40,000 nucleotides of DNA. Origin: Symbiodinium natans. Taxonomy: Eukaryota; Sar; Dinophyceae; Suessiales; Symbiodiniaceae. The notes under the pieces were generated by a model. The model was not told the origin of the DNA. It searched no databases and saw only the letters and a list, made by a program, of their open reading frames with translations. The translations under genes were made by a program, and so were the position numbers. The stretch lies in NCBI GenBank assembly GCA_905221605.1, contig CAJNDS010000926.1, positions 1 through 40,000 of the forward strand, given 5' to 3'. How positions within the stretch are numbered: the stretch's first letter is position 1; every line of letters starts with the position of its first letter. Positions 1 to 10,600 of this stretch are shown here, piece by piece.

Positions 1-1800
1 CCCCCCCCCCTCCCCCCCCCTCCCCCCGCCCCCCCGCCCAACCAGGCAGGGCTATTGTTGGGTGGGGCAGGGTTTCGTGTTTAGGGTTTAGGGCTTGGGG
101 TTTAGGGTTTCGGGTTTAGGGTTGAGGGACTCTAAACCCTAAGCCCTACACCTTTTGCGGCCCCTGGACCCCTGAAACTGCACCCTCCGACTGTTCGGAA
201 AGCCCCGCGCCTCGCCAGCCAAATGCGGGCCATGGCCTGAATCTTCGTCATGACCTGGTGAGGCTTGAGGCTTAAGGGTTTTGAGGGCTTTTGGGGCGTA
301 GGGTTTAGTTTAGGGTTTAGGGTGAATCTTCGTCATGACCTGGTGGGGTTTAAGGGTGTTTGATGGCAATTTGTTGATAGGGTAGCAAGGATTTCAGGTC
401 TTTGCGTTTTTTTTTGGGGTTTCTGGAGTTGATAGGGTTTATAGGGTTGATAGGTTTGATAGGGTTTATGGTTTACGAGTTTAGGGGTTCAGGGTTTCAG
501 GAAGGGGTTTAAGAGCTTCGGTTTCAGGAGTCTTGCAATCTAAACTCACGCATCCCTGTCCCTTTCCCCATCCCCACCGAGGCGACACCCCAAAACCGAG
601 GCAGCGGCTTGGGAGTAGACCCAAAACCGAAACCCCCGTAACCTCAAACCCCAGACCCGAAATCTAAACTACCGTAAACCCCAAACCATGAAATCCAAAC
701 CACCAATGCTCCAAAACCTCTTCTCCAATGACCAAAACATATGAAGCTTAAACTTTACTTCTTCCTAGCACAGAAGAAGCCAAAAAAGTTGAAAGCTCAA
801 CCAAACCCTACGTCCTGAACCCTAAAACCCTAAATCCCTAAAACCCTAAAACCCTAAAACCCTAAACCCTAAACCCTAAACCCTCAACCCCAAAGGGTCG
901 AAGGTTCAAGGTGTATAGGGATTGCAGCCGAACTCCGACCCCCCGGCACCTTGCTAAGGTACAGCCGATGCTTCACCAGGGGCCTCAGAGTCCGCGGAGA
1001 TCACGAAACCCTAAACCCTAAAACCCTAATTAAACCCTAAACCATTGAAACGCTCAAAACAACAAGTTTCAACAACCTTGCGGGCTTCAGACTACAGGGT
1101 TGCTTCCATTTAGCTTGAATTAATTTAGGTCTTTACCATCATCATCAAGCTACATTCTCTATTATGTAGGTCCTTGTTTATGGTAGCTTCATCTCAGGTC
1201 CTCAAGAGCAACTCCACTTTAGCCTCTTCGTGGCTCGCAGCCTCCAAATCCTACAGCGCCGGAGAAACAACGCCGAAGCACACCCCGAGCCGTTTAGGGT
1301 TTTGGATGCAGGGCCTTTAGGGTTTAGGGCATTGCAACCACACATCTTTCCTCTGAAGGCCCAAGGCGCCCTTTGGGTTTAGGTTTGGGGTTAAGGGCTT
1401 CGGGCTTCGGGTTTAGGCCTTGAGGGGGTTTGGGGTTTGGGGTTCAGGGTTTCGGGGATCCGCCCTAACTCCCGAGTCTCCTACGCCTGTACGCTCGTAC
1501 GTTGATCCGCCCTTCAAGCAAGGACCCTACGATCAAGAGGGCTGAGCATGAGAGGTGTACTTTCAGCGTGCAGTTTTCTGGAGCAACAAATGGGGGTTTA
1601 CGAGATTCGGGGGTGCCTTATTTGGGGGTCCTGATAAAAAGGGAATCCTACTATTTGGGGGGGTCTATATGAGGGGTCCCGTATCGTAAGCCACCAAACT
1701 CAATCTCTGAAACATGCGCTTCACACTCGCGCTAGGCGCCGGGCCGGAATCTCTTTCGAGTAAGTATACCGCGCATCCGTTTCTGCGAAGGGGAGGCAGA
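1..1800. other. Non-coding, degenerate telomere-type DNA
   Basis: The window opens with a C-rich tract (1-40). Scattered TTTAGGG-like units follow at 80-125 and 298-322, GGGTTTATA/GGGTTGATA variants at 413-480, a CCCTAAA array at 820-893, and short runs near 1005-1045, 1290-1330 and 1370-1460. The part at 721-800 resembles the dispersed repeat at 4797-4960. No supportable gene was seen. Confidence 0.7.
820..893 (-). repeat. CCCTAAA array with CCCTAAAA variants
   Basis: About ten telomere-type units, mixing seven-base and eight-base versions; the G-rich strand is the minus strand. Confidence 0.95.
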
Positions 1801-1908
1801 TGTCTATATATATATATATATATATACATACATATATATATATATACATATGTACATATATATATATATACATAATACACATGTGTATATATATATATAC
1901 ACATGTAC
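1801..1908. repeat. TA/CATA-rich microsatellite
   Basis: Runs of (TA)n with CATA and TGTACA interruptions, including a near-perfect palindrome built on ACATGTG(TA)nCACATGT at about 1878-1905. The short open frames crossing it in several frames are artefacts of the low complexity. Confidence 0.95.
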
Positions 1909-2466
1909 CTGAATACACCTGTTCAGGGCAGCTATGGGGAGGTGTATTGTCAGAATATACGTCAAGAAGGATTCATGCATCTTAAAACAGGGGGCAGAAT
2001 TGTAGCGCACCATCATCCAGCTGAACAGGATGACGGTGCAGGGCGCACTAATTGTCACTAATGGCAGATGGCAACAAAGAAAAGGACCCGGGATGCCGTC
2101 GTCTTCGTCTTCATAGGGCGTCATACTCTCAGCAGACCGCGCTTAGGGCGTGTCTTGGTGTGAGCTTTGACCTTTGTACATCCTCGCATTCACTCACTCT
2201 TCGATGGAAGGTCGAAGTACCCGGAGGGAACCAGTAAAAAGCTGCGTGATGAACGCACAAACCCTAAACTGCAAGCCCCTATTGTGGTCCTTATTCTGGG
2301 TCCGTGTTTGGGGCAAGGTCTTGCTGCCCAGCACTTCTCACTGACGCCGCCGAGCCGTACCTCGACAGTTGCGATCCCAGTCAGGCAAAATCGATCTGCC
2401 TTCATCCCTACCCTTGCACAGTCCGTCTTGCTGTCAAGAATGTCAGCTTGCCTTGCGCAGGCTTGC
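1909..2466. other. Unassigned single-copy-like DNA
   Basis: No telomere arrays and no recognisable gene. Short open frames on both strands have no recognisable content. Confidence 0.5.
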
Positions 2467-2552
2467 CTAAACCCTAAACCCTAAACCCTAAACCCTAAAC
2501 CCTAAACCCTAAACCCTAAACCCTATGTTATAAACCCTGAACCCTAAACCCT
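2467..2552 (-). repeat. CCCTAAA array
   Basis: Eight or more near-perfect units, a break (ccctatgttat), then two more units. Confidence 0.95.
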
Positions 2553-2680
2553 ACGTGGCCTTAGGCCACGGGCATGTTCTCACATTGACACAGCATTTGA
2601 ACGATCACATGCCTCCAAGATCTAGACGTTCGCCACCACGGAGCTCCGCCTTCATTCGTTTGGCATTTTTAGGGCTCTCA

Positions 2681-2774
2681 GTAGGGAATGGGGGAATGAA
2701 GTACCCTATAGAATCCCTTAAAGGGTATACTCCGGGGATATAGGGTACAGTACCTCATTCCCTGCATTCCCTAC
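2681..2774. mobile_element. Palindromic MITE-like element (TIR GTAGGGAATG)
   Basis: A 94-bp element whose arms are inverted copies for about 30 bases. The left arm runs GTAGGGAATG...GTACCCTATA and the right arm is its complement with small indels, ending CATTCCCTAC. No coding capacity. The right arm shares an 18-base word, GGAATGAGGTACTGTACC (minus strand here), with the element at 34603-34722. Confidence 0.72.
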
Positions 2775-4079
2775 GAAGAACCCCGGGGGCTTTTTAGGGT
2801 TTAGGGTTTAGGGTTGCAAGCTGTAACCACCTACTGCTCGCGGACCGATACTTTGCTACACTGTCGTCTGTGCTGCCATCCGCTTGAGCTACCTCCAAAC
2901 CCACCCCTGCGTCCCCCCAAAACCCTAAACCCCATAACCCTAAAAACTAAGACCCCTAAACCCCCGACTTCCTCCAAGAGCTCAGTGATCTCTCTAATGT
3001 ACAACTTTGCTGGCAGTTCATAATGCGACGGATGAATTGCCTGAGCCTCAAATCAACCTAAATCAACCTACGTCCAGCACCCGAAAGTCTTCCAAAGAAC
3101 AAAAAACTCTGAAGTCTGAAGCTCTGCAGTTTGAAACTCTGGCTGGGCACCCCAAAATTTTCATCAGGGCCCAAGAGGGCCTTCGTGAGGATGTTTAATG
3201 TACAGGGCGTCTTGAACAGGTACTTTTGTGGAAGGGGAGGGCGACCCATGTCGCTCGGTGGCCTGTGAAGGGGCTTGGCTCAAAGTCCGCGTGGGCCACT
3301 CTTGGTGGTGCCTGAGCAGTTGCTGGGTTTATCGCGCGGGGTGCACATGTTTTAGTTCAGTGCACATGGGTTAGAAGTCCCTTAAATGGTAGGGGTGTGG
3401 GGTTTAGGATTCAGGCTACTTGAGCGCACAAGAGATTGAAGGTCCCGATAAAAAGTCTGCTGTCTTCAGATGTGTCCATGGCTTCGGGTTCACGGGCTCG
3501 AGGTACAGGGTGTCTGTTGAGAATTTCAGGATTCGCTCACACATCGCAAGCGCAGGAACATGAGGCTTGGACGGTCATAGCAGTCTTGCAGGATTCGAAG
3601 GTACCGATCCTTGGCGTAAGGTGAACCCACAGTGTGCATGTACCTTATTATTATCATATACCTGGGCCCCTTATGTTCTCTATTTTTGGAAGTACTTGAA
3701 GGCACGAGTATCTCCCTATTTAGGTACATGGACCCTTAGGGGAAGGAAGCCCCGGGCCGATAAAAGGCGCCAACAGCTTAGGTCGCCCCACACAATAAAC
3801 GGTGCACAAGTGACACAAAGTAGGCTTTAGAAGGCTCACATCCCCGAAAGGACACCCTTTCTTACAAGCAAACATAGTCTTATGCATACACACAGACACA
3901 TATACATATATATGATACTCTCAACAAAAAAGCAGCAATACAAAACCCTGCCATGCCCGTGGAGGGCTTTGAGAGCTTGAGATGTTCGACTGCACTACGG
4001 AGTGGCGACTCGCATCCGCATTCCTCACAGTGGGCCGAACTGCGGATGCAAAGAGTTCGTGTTGGCCATCCCCTGCAAT
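2775..4079. other. Non-coding stretch with scattered telomere-like units
   Basis: Contains short TTTAGGG and CCCTAAA runs (2797-2815, 2920-2960), a direct repeat AATCAACCT at about 3051-3069, a segment at 3640-3745 that shares its last 28 bases with 22711-22740, and a CA/TA microsatellite at 3888-3915. No gene recognised. Confidence 0.55.
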
Positions 4080-4228
4080 TGGGGAATATATGGTTATAGG
4101 GTTTATAGGGATTATGGGGATTGCAAGGTTTATAGGGTTTATAGGAATTCCGGCTTTATAGGGATTTATATAGGGATTCCAGGGTTTATAGGGTTTATAG
4201 AGTGTATAGGATTTACAGGATTTACGGA
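4080..4228 (+). repeat. Degenerate GGGTTTATA (nine-base) array
   Basis: Repeated GGGTTTATA and GGGATTATA units, which look like a telomere-type unit with an added TA. The apparent ORF across it reads as periodic Gly-Phe-Ile/Tyr-Arg and is an artefact. An inverted counterpart (CCCTATAAA) lies at 4433-4535. Confidence 0.85.
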
Positions 4229-4271
4229 GGTAAAGCCTTTGTGTGGCTGCAGATAAACCCCAACCACACTA

Positions 4272-4314
4272 CCCTAAACCCTAAACCCTAAACCCTAAAC
4301 CCTAAACCCTAAAC
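4272..4314 (-). repeat. CCCTAAA array
   Basis: Six perfect units between the two oppositely oriented TATA-variant arrays. Confidence 0.95.
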
Positions 4315-4432
4315 CTTCGCGCACCTCACAGGGGGGACCTTGGACCCTGGCGCGCGTCTCCTCGGCCTCCCGCAACTGCTCGCGGGCAGTTTCCACCTGC
4401 GCAGAAGAGTTGGGCGCAAGCGCCGACCCAAA

Positions 4433-4535
4433 AAAACTCTAGAAACCCTACAAGCCCTAAAAATCCTAGAAGCCCTATTGTAAACCCTATAAACCCTATA
4501 AATCTGATAAATCCTCTAAATCCTATAAACCCTGC
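4433..4535 (-). repeat. Degenerate CCCTATAAA array
   Basis: Repeated CCCTATAAA/CCCTACAAA/TCCTATAAA units, the reverse complement of the unit at 4080-4228. Confidence 0.8.
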
Positions 4536-4638
4536 ACCACCGGGTCTAGGATGTCTAGGGTCTGCAGAGTTTTGGGGAGAGTCGGATCAGGGCAAACACC
4601 ACCAAAAGAGCCTTTAGACCCCAAGTCCCACAATTCTA

Positions 4639-4723
4639 CCCCCCCCCCCCCCCCACGAGAAAAAAAAAAAACCTAAACCCTAAACCCTAAACCCTAAACC
4701 CTAAACCCTAAACCCTAAACCCT
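4639..4723. repeat. C16, A12 and CCCTAAA array in a row
   Basis: A 16-base C run (4639-4654), then a 12-base A run (4660-4671), then seven CCCTAAA units to 4723. Confidence 0.95.
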
Positions 4724-4796
4724 ACAAAAAGAAGCTTCAAACCCTAGTGGACCCCAGGTGCCCCCACATCTGAAAACCCGCCACCCTCTCAAGTTT

Positions 4797-4960
4797 CTTA
4801 CTCCTCCAATAACCAAAGGGAAAACAGGGTTATAAAACTTTAATACACCTACGAAGTATGGAAACCCAAAAAGTTTAAACAAGGGGGAAAGAAGCTTAAA
4901 CTTTAATACTCCTACCAAATATGGAACCCAACAAGTTTAAAGTTCAGCTAAAGGCGAAGT
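4797..4960. repeat. Dispersed repeat R1 with internal duplication
   Basis: A segment with CTCCAATAACCAAAGG, then AACTTTAATACxCCTACxAA(G/A)TATGG and CAAGTTTAAA, the latter part present twice in tandem. The same order recurs at 28951-29047 and more weakly at 721-800. AACTTTAA and TTTAAAGTT form a short inverted repeat around each unit. Likely a small non-autonomous element. Confidence 0.65.
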
Positions 4961-5493
4961 ACGGTTCAGCTCCGCTCGGCTGTTAGGCCTCCTCGCTCCA
5001 CATCTTTGCCTCAGGCGTTGGGGCTTCAACGGTTTAGGGCATTTAGGGTTTAGGGGGTTTAGGGTTTAGGCGCGTATGGCTTGGGGCTAAAGGCTAAAGG
5101 TCTCTTAAGGGCTAATAAGGGGCTTAGGGTTTCTTAGGAGCTCATCCGTCTTTTTACAGCCTCTAAACCAACACCCCCTAGGGTTCATGGTCTCTCCAAA
5201 ACCTGAAACCCTAAACTCAAAACCCTAAAACCCTAAACCGTAACCCGAAACCCCAAACACTGAAGGCTCTTATTTGGTGTTTAGGGTTCTTGGGGTTTAG
5301 GGCCTCGGGCTTAAGCTTTGGGTATGCTTTCGAGGGCTCTTGCGGTTGAGGGTTGATTCGAACATTGGTTTTCAGGTGCTCGGGTCTACCGCCTGCCACG
5401 GGATAAAAAAGGAGCTTGTGGTTTAGGGGGGCGAGCCTCGCCTCCCGAACAAAAACCCCAAACCCTACACCCTGAATTCTTTTGTGGGTTTGC
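4961..5493. other. Degenerate telomere-type DNA
   Basis: Scattered TTTAGGG (5035-5070, 5278-5310) and CCCTAAA-like units (5205-5260) with degenerate spacers. No gene recognised. Confidence 0.6.
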
Positions 5494-5606
5494 TAAACCC
5501 TAAACCCTGAACCCTGAACCCTGAACCCTAAACCCTAAACCCTAAACCCTAAACCCTAAACCCTAAACCCTAAACCCTAGACCCTAAACCCTAAACCCTA
5601 AACCCC
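5494..5606 (-). repeat. CCCTAAA array, left arm of a divergent pair
   Basis: About 15 units including CCCTGAA and CCCTAGA variants. It faces the TTTAGGG array at 5686-5830 across about 80 bases of GC-rich unique sequence. Confidence 0.97.
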
Positions 5607-5685
5607 GACGGCGAGGCCGCGACCGAAGCTTCGGCTTCCTGGAGCTCCTGAAAGAGCTGATCGTACCTCGCCCCCAGGGGTTCGT

Positions 5686-5830
5686 TTGGGGTTTAGGGTT
5701 TAGGGTTTAGGGTTTAGGGTTTAGGGTTTAGGGTTTAGGGTTTAGGGTTTAGGGTTTAGGGTTTAGGGTTTAGGGTTTAGGGTTTAGGGTTTGGGGGTTG
5801 GGGTTTAGGGTTTAGGGTTTCGGGTTCAGG
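5686..5830 (+). repeat. TTTAGGG array, right arm of a divergent pair
   Basis: About 18 units, mostly perfect, then degenerate (TTTGGGGG, TTTCGGG). The orientation relative to 5494-5606 is the same as the two ends of a chromosome, with an 80-base insert in place of the chromosome. Confidence 0.97.
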
Positions 5831-6044
5831 GTGGGTGTTTCTTGGATGTTTCAGCTTTTAGGGTTTCGGCTTCTGTCCTCACCCTCAAGCCTCCTCAAGG
5901 CCCCGAACCCGAACCCTAAATCCTGCACCCTAACTCCTAAACCCTTAAACCCTACAAACCCTATAAACCCTGTAAACCCTTAAACCCTGAATCCTACACT
6001 TCCCCACCCCAAATCCTCCTGAAACCCTCCCTAAACCCTAAACC
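5831..6044. repeat. Degenerate CCCTAAA DNA at the left flank of the retrotransposon
   Basis: Degenerate CCCTAAA, CCCTATAAA and CCCTGTAAA units, ending in three good CCCTAAA units (about 6028-6049) into which the element inserted. Confidence 0.85.
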
Positions 6045-6049
6045 CTAAC
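6045..6049. repeat. Target-site duplication, left copy (ctaac)
   Basis: The five bases ctaac directly precede the LTR end at 6050 and recur directly after the other LTR at 17350. Five-base duplications are typical of copia integrase. The duplicated bases are part of a CCCTAAA array with one substituted unit (CCCTAAC). Confidence 0.88.
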
Positions 6050-6202
6050 TACGTGAAATACAGAACCCTACGGGGACCAGAAAGCTTAGGCAGCCTAAGT
6101 CTGAATCCTAGACCCTCGGATCGTGCCTCGATTTTTTCGAACAAAAGACAGCCTCGGTAACGCAACAACGTCTCCACCTGAGCGGCCAGGATGCTTCACG
6201 CA
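6050..6202 (-). repeat. 3' LTR
   Basis: This is the 153-bp partner of the LTR at 17197-17349, aligned at a constant offset of 11147 with one mismatch (6124). The polypurine tract abuts its TG end at 6202/6203. It should supply the 3' end and polyadenylation of the transcript, but I see no clear polyadenylation motif. The hairpin-capable CTTAGGC/GCCTAAG repeat lies at 6085-6099. Confidence 0.95.
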
Positions 6203-6211
6203 CTCCCCCTC
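6203..6211 (-). promoter_or_regulatory. Polypurine tract (plus-strand primer site)
   Basis: GAGGGGGAG on the coding strand lies directly against the 3' LTR, exactly where the plus-strand primer of LTR retroelements is found. Its perfect abutment with the TG end supports the LTR boundary chosen. Confidence 0.82.
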
Positions 6212-6614
6212 ACCTGAGACTCCAAGACTCAGGTGATCGGAATGCATCACCAGGAAAACATCAGCATTCTATATGCCCGAGCCCGGATGGATCGTCCTTT
6301 GGTTGCAAAAGTGGACAAAAGCCTCGTTGTACAAATGTTTGACCCTATTTCGAACAGGCCGTTCTGTTTCGGCAGCCCTTTCTCCTTTGGAGCAGTTCGA
6401 TGTCGGATCAAGAGGCATCCACGCATGCAAGCAGAGACCGAAAACTATAGCTATGATCCTACACCCCGCACAAGACTTAGCTTCATGAGGATTAAAAGCC
6501 CAGATATTCTGGAGATAACAGCTGATAGTCTTCGTCTCCTTTGGGTTTTTGGCAGTTGCCAGCATCCGCAACTTAGGACACCGCTGATCTTATTCAGAAT
6601 GCCCCAAAATCAGT
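6212..6614 (-). other. Non-coding 3' region of the copia element
   Basis: About 400 bases lie between the end of the third frame and the polypurine tract. They are not telomere-like. An open frame on the plus strand crosses this region and the third ORF but resembles nothing I know and is most likely chance. It may hold RNA packaging or 3'-end signals; none can be identified by eye. Confidence 0.6.
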
Positions 6615-7658
6615 TCAATCAGAAGAGTCTGTGGAGGACAAGCCATCTCTGTCACGCCTCTCAAGGTGGGAGCCTAGGAGGCCATAAAATCGTGATTGAA
6701 CCGCTTCAGGATATTCTTGTACGTCAAACACGTATCCTGCACGCCAGTAGCAGTACAAGATGTTCGCTCGGTGAGGGATACCTGGATGCAAAGGCCACGG
6801 CACCGTTTCGGCGCTGACTGCCTGATCCTGCACTGTCTTTCTACTTCTGCACACACGAAGAGATAAGGCACGAACGATTTCCCAGATTCCAATCACGCAG
6901 GCAACCCACAGCCACCAGTCCCAGCTCCCGGCTTCTTCAGAGCTAGACCCTTGCTCATCCTCCAGACACACATCGCCAACCCCAGTGGAGCTACCAGTCG
7001 GTTCATCCCACCTACCGAAAGAAACCGGTTCATCCCCATAGGTTACTACCTCTGCAGAACTAGGAAGAACGCCGCCCAGGACTAACCAGAGAACATAGAG
7101 AAGTACGACCCAGCGCCTATCACTCCTTGGCCGCACACCCCAAATCCTCCCAAAAGTCCCTGCAAAATCCCCCTTACTCCTACACCAAAGCAGCAAGAAC
7201 CAACACGCCACAAAACTAACGCTCCACAACTGAACGAATGCCCCAACAAGAGATAAACCGACCCCGACCCCGACGACCCAAACCACACTTTGCGAACCCT
7301 GAACTTGAGTGGAAATCTGACTTTCTTGATTGCTGGTCTGTGCCAGCATTGCATGAAACGACGTCCATTCACCCTCATTCAGCCCGGTAACAATAGTCTC
7401 AACCTCAGCCTGGGACCATCCCTGAAGCGCTATACTAACCTCGTCGTCAGCATAGGTCCCTATTAGCACTTCATGCGCAGCTCGGAAGTTCACTCCTAAA
7501 GGTTGTGGCTCGTCTGCCTGGGCAAGTCTGGCCTCGGCATCACGAATAACCCATACTTCTTCATCGACAGCAGCATCTCCGCTAGACACAGAAAATATCG
7601 ACGGCTCAGTTGTCGAATCTCCGCTTTCGCTTTCAGAAGAAAGACCACCCTTCCCCAA
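6615..7658 (-). CDS. Membrane-type C-terminal frame of the copia element (third ORF)
   Basis: This is a 347-codon open frame downstream of pol. Its first listed start is TTG; the frame is open from 7673 and has no ATG near its start, so it probably continues the polyprotein by a +1 shift in the 41-base overlap with pol (which ends at 7633), or a one-base indel has split one ORF. An A5 run at 7661-7665 (T5 on the coding strand) lies in the overlap. It has an acidic Ser-rich start, hydrophobic segments at about 124-157 (perhaps two helices), 182-198 and 247-265, an acidic loop between the last two, and a charged C-terminus ending in Ser/Asp. The segment ending LPSSAE resembles a signal-peptide cleavage site. 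I recognise no family. An envelope-like or membrane-anchoring role is only a guess from position after RNase H, as in some plant copia elements with third ORFs. Confidence 0.66.
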   Translation of the reverse strand: MGKGGLSSESESGDSTTEPSIFSVSSGDAAVDEEVWVIRDAEARLAQADEPQPLGVNFRAAHEVLIGTYADDEVSIALQGWSQAEVETIVTGLNEGEWTSFHAMLAQTSNQESQISTQVQGSQSVVWVVGVGVGLSLVGAFVQLWSVSFVACWFLLLWCRSKGDFAGTFGRIWGVRPRSDRRWVVLLYVLWLVLGGVLPSSAEVVTYGDEPVSFGRWDEPTGSSTGVGDVCLEDEQGSSSEEAGSWDWWLWVACVIGIWEIVRALSLRVCRSRKTVQDQAVSAETVPWPLHPGIPHRANILYCYWRAGYVFDVQEYPEAVQSRFYGLLGSHLERRDRDGLSSTDSSD

Positions 7659-10600
7659 GGAAAAACTGACCTTCTACAGGAACCCGGGGACTTACAGCTC
7701 TATGGGGCCTATCATCTGGAGTAGGGTCATCTTCTAAGTCAAGGAGATTCAGCACGGAAATGGATGGAGACTGCGCAGTGACAATCTCTTCGGACTCAGG
7801 CTGGCCGTTCAATGGCGCGTGAAGGAATGCCGCCCGTACGTCGGCGCTCGAAGCTGCCAAACCCCGGTAAGCGGCAAGGCTTAATGCCGTTCTTACAGTC
7901 AAGCTTTCAACACCACTCGGAGGAACCTGCAGACTGCTACTGCTCCCCCCAATCTGCACATCGAGACTTGGAGGAACCTGCTGACTGCTACTGCTCCCCC
8001 CAATCTGCACACCGAGACTTGGAGGAACCTGCTGACTGCTACTGCTCCCCCCAATCTGCACATCGGGACTTGGAGGAACCTGCTGACTGCTATTGCTCCC
8101 CCCAATCTGCACATCGGGACTTGGAGGAACCTGCTGACTGCTGCGCTCCCGTTCCTGAAGTTTGCGCTGCGCCTCCAGCAATTCAGTTTCAGAGAACTGT
8201 TCAGACCCATCACCTTCAGAACCAGCCCTACTTTCAACTTCAGAAGACAGGGAAACCTCATTTCCAACCCCGAAGTCCTGTTGAGCCTCAGCAGCAAACT
8301 CCAAACCCCCAAGACTGACAGCATCGCCTACTAATTCCCGCAACTGTTCCCCCCGCCAAAAGCCTCTGAAACCTAAACCAAGGAACCACTGAGCCCAAGC
8401 AAGCAAAACCAAACCCACCAAAACTCCGAAGAACCAAAGAATCCATTCAATCCTTTCTTCAACTCGCAATGCCGGTTGAGCTCGGACACCAGACAACACA
8501 GCAACCAATGCAAGACCCGCTAAGGTCCGGGGAGAGACAGATCCCTGGGATCCGAAGCTGGAAGACAACCTGCTGACTGTACGGATCGAATCATCTGCCC
8601 CAGCTGGCGAAAGTCTCATTCGCATATTCATTAGCTCAGCAAGCTGAAGAATCCTAGCTCGAGACAGTGGTTTCGTAGCTATATCTGCGAGCTGAATCGA
8701 TCCTGGAACATAGGTGACTACTAGAGATCCCGCATCTATACGTTCACGCCCAGCTGCAGCTCTCATGCGAAGATGTCGATTACGCCACCCGAGACTTCCA
8801 ACAGCAAACGACCTTACCGCTGCCTGGTTATCACACAAGGCAGAGACCGTGATGTCGGACTCGATCATTTCCTCAATGATGCCCCCAATTGATTCTGCAG
8901 CAACTATTCCGGCGGTGACTGCAACTAGCTCTGCCTCCGTAGAGGACAGAGTCACAAACGGTTGACGACAGGATTCCCAGCATAACACATTTCCTCCCCA
9001 TAGGATGACCATCGCTTGGCAAGATCGCCCCCCGTTAGGGGCATGGGAAGCGTCGGTGTACAACTCCAGAGTATTTAAAGTTCGAGGAACCGGAGCGTCG
9101 AGCCAGGAATTGTCGCTTGGCTTCTGGTATTCCAGCCACAGGTCCGCCGTACCATACAAGTAGCGCAGGATTTGAAGCCCGCTCTCAATCACAATGCTTG
9201 GCGCCTTCACAGCATATTGCCCAAGTTTACTGACAGCAAAAGCAATATCGGGTCTGGTTTTCGACGAAGCCCAAAGCAAAGCACCTGTCAGGGCTTGCGC
9301 CTTCCGGACAGTCTCCAACTGCACCTGTTGCTCATTTTCCGGATCAGTCCAATTACTCAAGGGCGCACTTGCACTGCTTGTGACGTCGTATCTTGCAAAA
9401 AGCTCCTGCAAATAGGAAACCTGCGATATGCGATACCCTCCTCGTTGTAGGGCCTGGATTTCCAACCCACAGAACTTAGTGGCAGCCTCCTCCCGAATCC
9501 ACTCGGGTTCCGAAAGCTTCCACAGCTTCTGTATTTCATCGAAAAGGGCACTAAGGATCACCGATGAAGCGAAACCCAAAAGATCGTCAACGTAAATGAT
9601 CAAGATGCCATGCCAACGCTCAGTGTCATCCTCGGCAATCTCGCTTTTAGTGATGAACCAAAGCGAATCATCACTGACACCCTGCTGCAAGGCATACCAT
9701 GCACCGTCACACTGAAAGGTCAGCACCCGCAATGACTTATCTCGGAACCGGGCCCAAGCCAAGGGAGCTTGTCGTAACCCATACAGTGCTTTACGCACGC
9801 GCCATCGATGATTCGGGGAAAGAATTTTCATGTCTACAAGAATAGATGGAGGCCTGACAATGATAATTTCTTCGGACTCAAGCTCGCCGTCCAACGGCGC
9901 GTGAAGGAAGGCCGTCCTTATGTCGGCGCTCAAAGCTGCCCAACCACGGTAAGCAGCAAAACCTAATGCCGTTCTGACAGTCAAGCTTTCAACGCCACTC
10001 GCATAAAGGTTGTTGGAATCAGGAGAGCCAGTGGGGATGTAGTTCCCACACGCGACGCATCTGAATCGGCGTTTCCCAACACCAGCCTTCCTTGTTAGGA
10101 CTGCCTTTCCTGGAACCTGGGTTACCCTTTTTCCTTCTTGAATCAACCGCTCAATGTCCGACACGACAATGCGCTCAACAGCCTCATTCGTTTGTTCCAA
10201 AGAGACAACTTCCTCAGTAGCCGAAGGTATCCATAGCACCAATTCACCCTTTGCCTCAGCTAAGCTTACTGTCCTCGTCTGGAGAAAAGCTTCGGCAGGG
10301 CTGGTTTGGTCTTCCGGGTTCAGAGGAACATCCTGATTCAAAGCCTTTAACATACTCCCAGAATTCCTGACAAAGTCATCCCACAGAAGTCCCTCATACC
10401 ACTCGCGCTGGCATTCAACCGACTTCAAGGTCCGAATCAATTCGTAGCCTACATCATCATTTCCAAAACAGCTAAGCTCCTTCACAAGGGCCTTACACGC
10501 CAAAGCTGAGGACAGGTGATTTCTTAAAGCGTGCTCACGCCAACCAGGCTTCAACACTTCACAAGGAAACTCAACTTCCCAAAGCCCCTCAGAGGTCAAG

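Noticed and set aside
1665-2124. Tyr/Ile-rich open frames on both strands
   Set aside because: They read through the TA/CATA microsatellite; similar frames over 23474-23957, 36494-36766 and 38608-38880 are rejected for the same reason.
3268-3285. Possible relic of the dinoflagellate spliced leader (TTGGCTCAAAG)
   Set aside because: Only about ten bases match; the rest of the leader is absent, so chance is likely.
4002-4256. Gly-Phe-Ile/Tyr-Arg periodic open frame
   Set aside because: It is translation of the degenerate GGGTTTATA array and not a plausible protein.
6233-6817. A 194-codon plus-strand open frame over the 3' end of the retroelement
   Set aside because: It lies antisense to the third frame and the non-coding 3' region, has no recognisable domain, and is most simply a shadow of the real coding strand.
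7812-8318. A 168-codon plus-strand frame with a CYCSPQSAHRDLEEPAD repeat
   Set aside because: It is the antisense reading of the 51-bp coding repeats of pol; the periodicity comes from that repeat.
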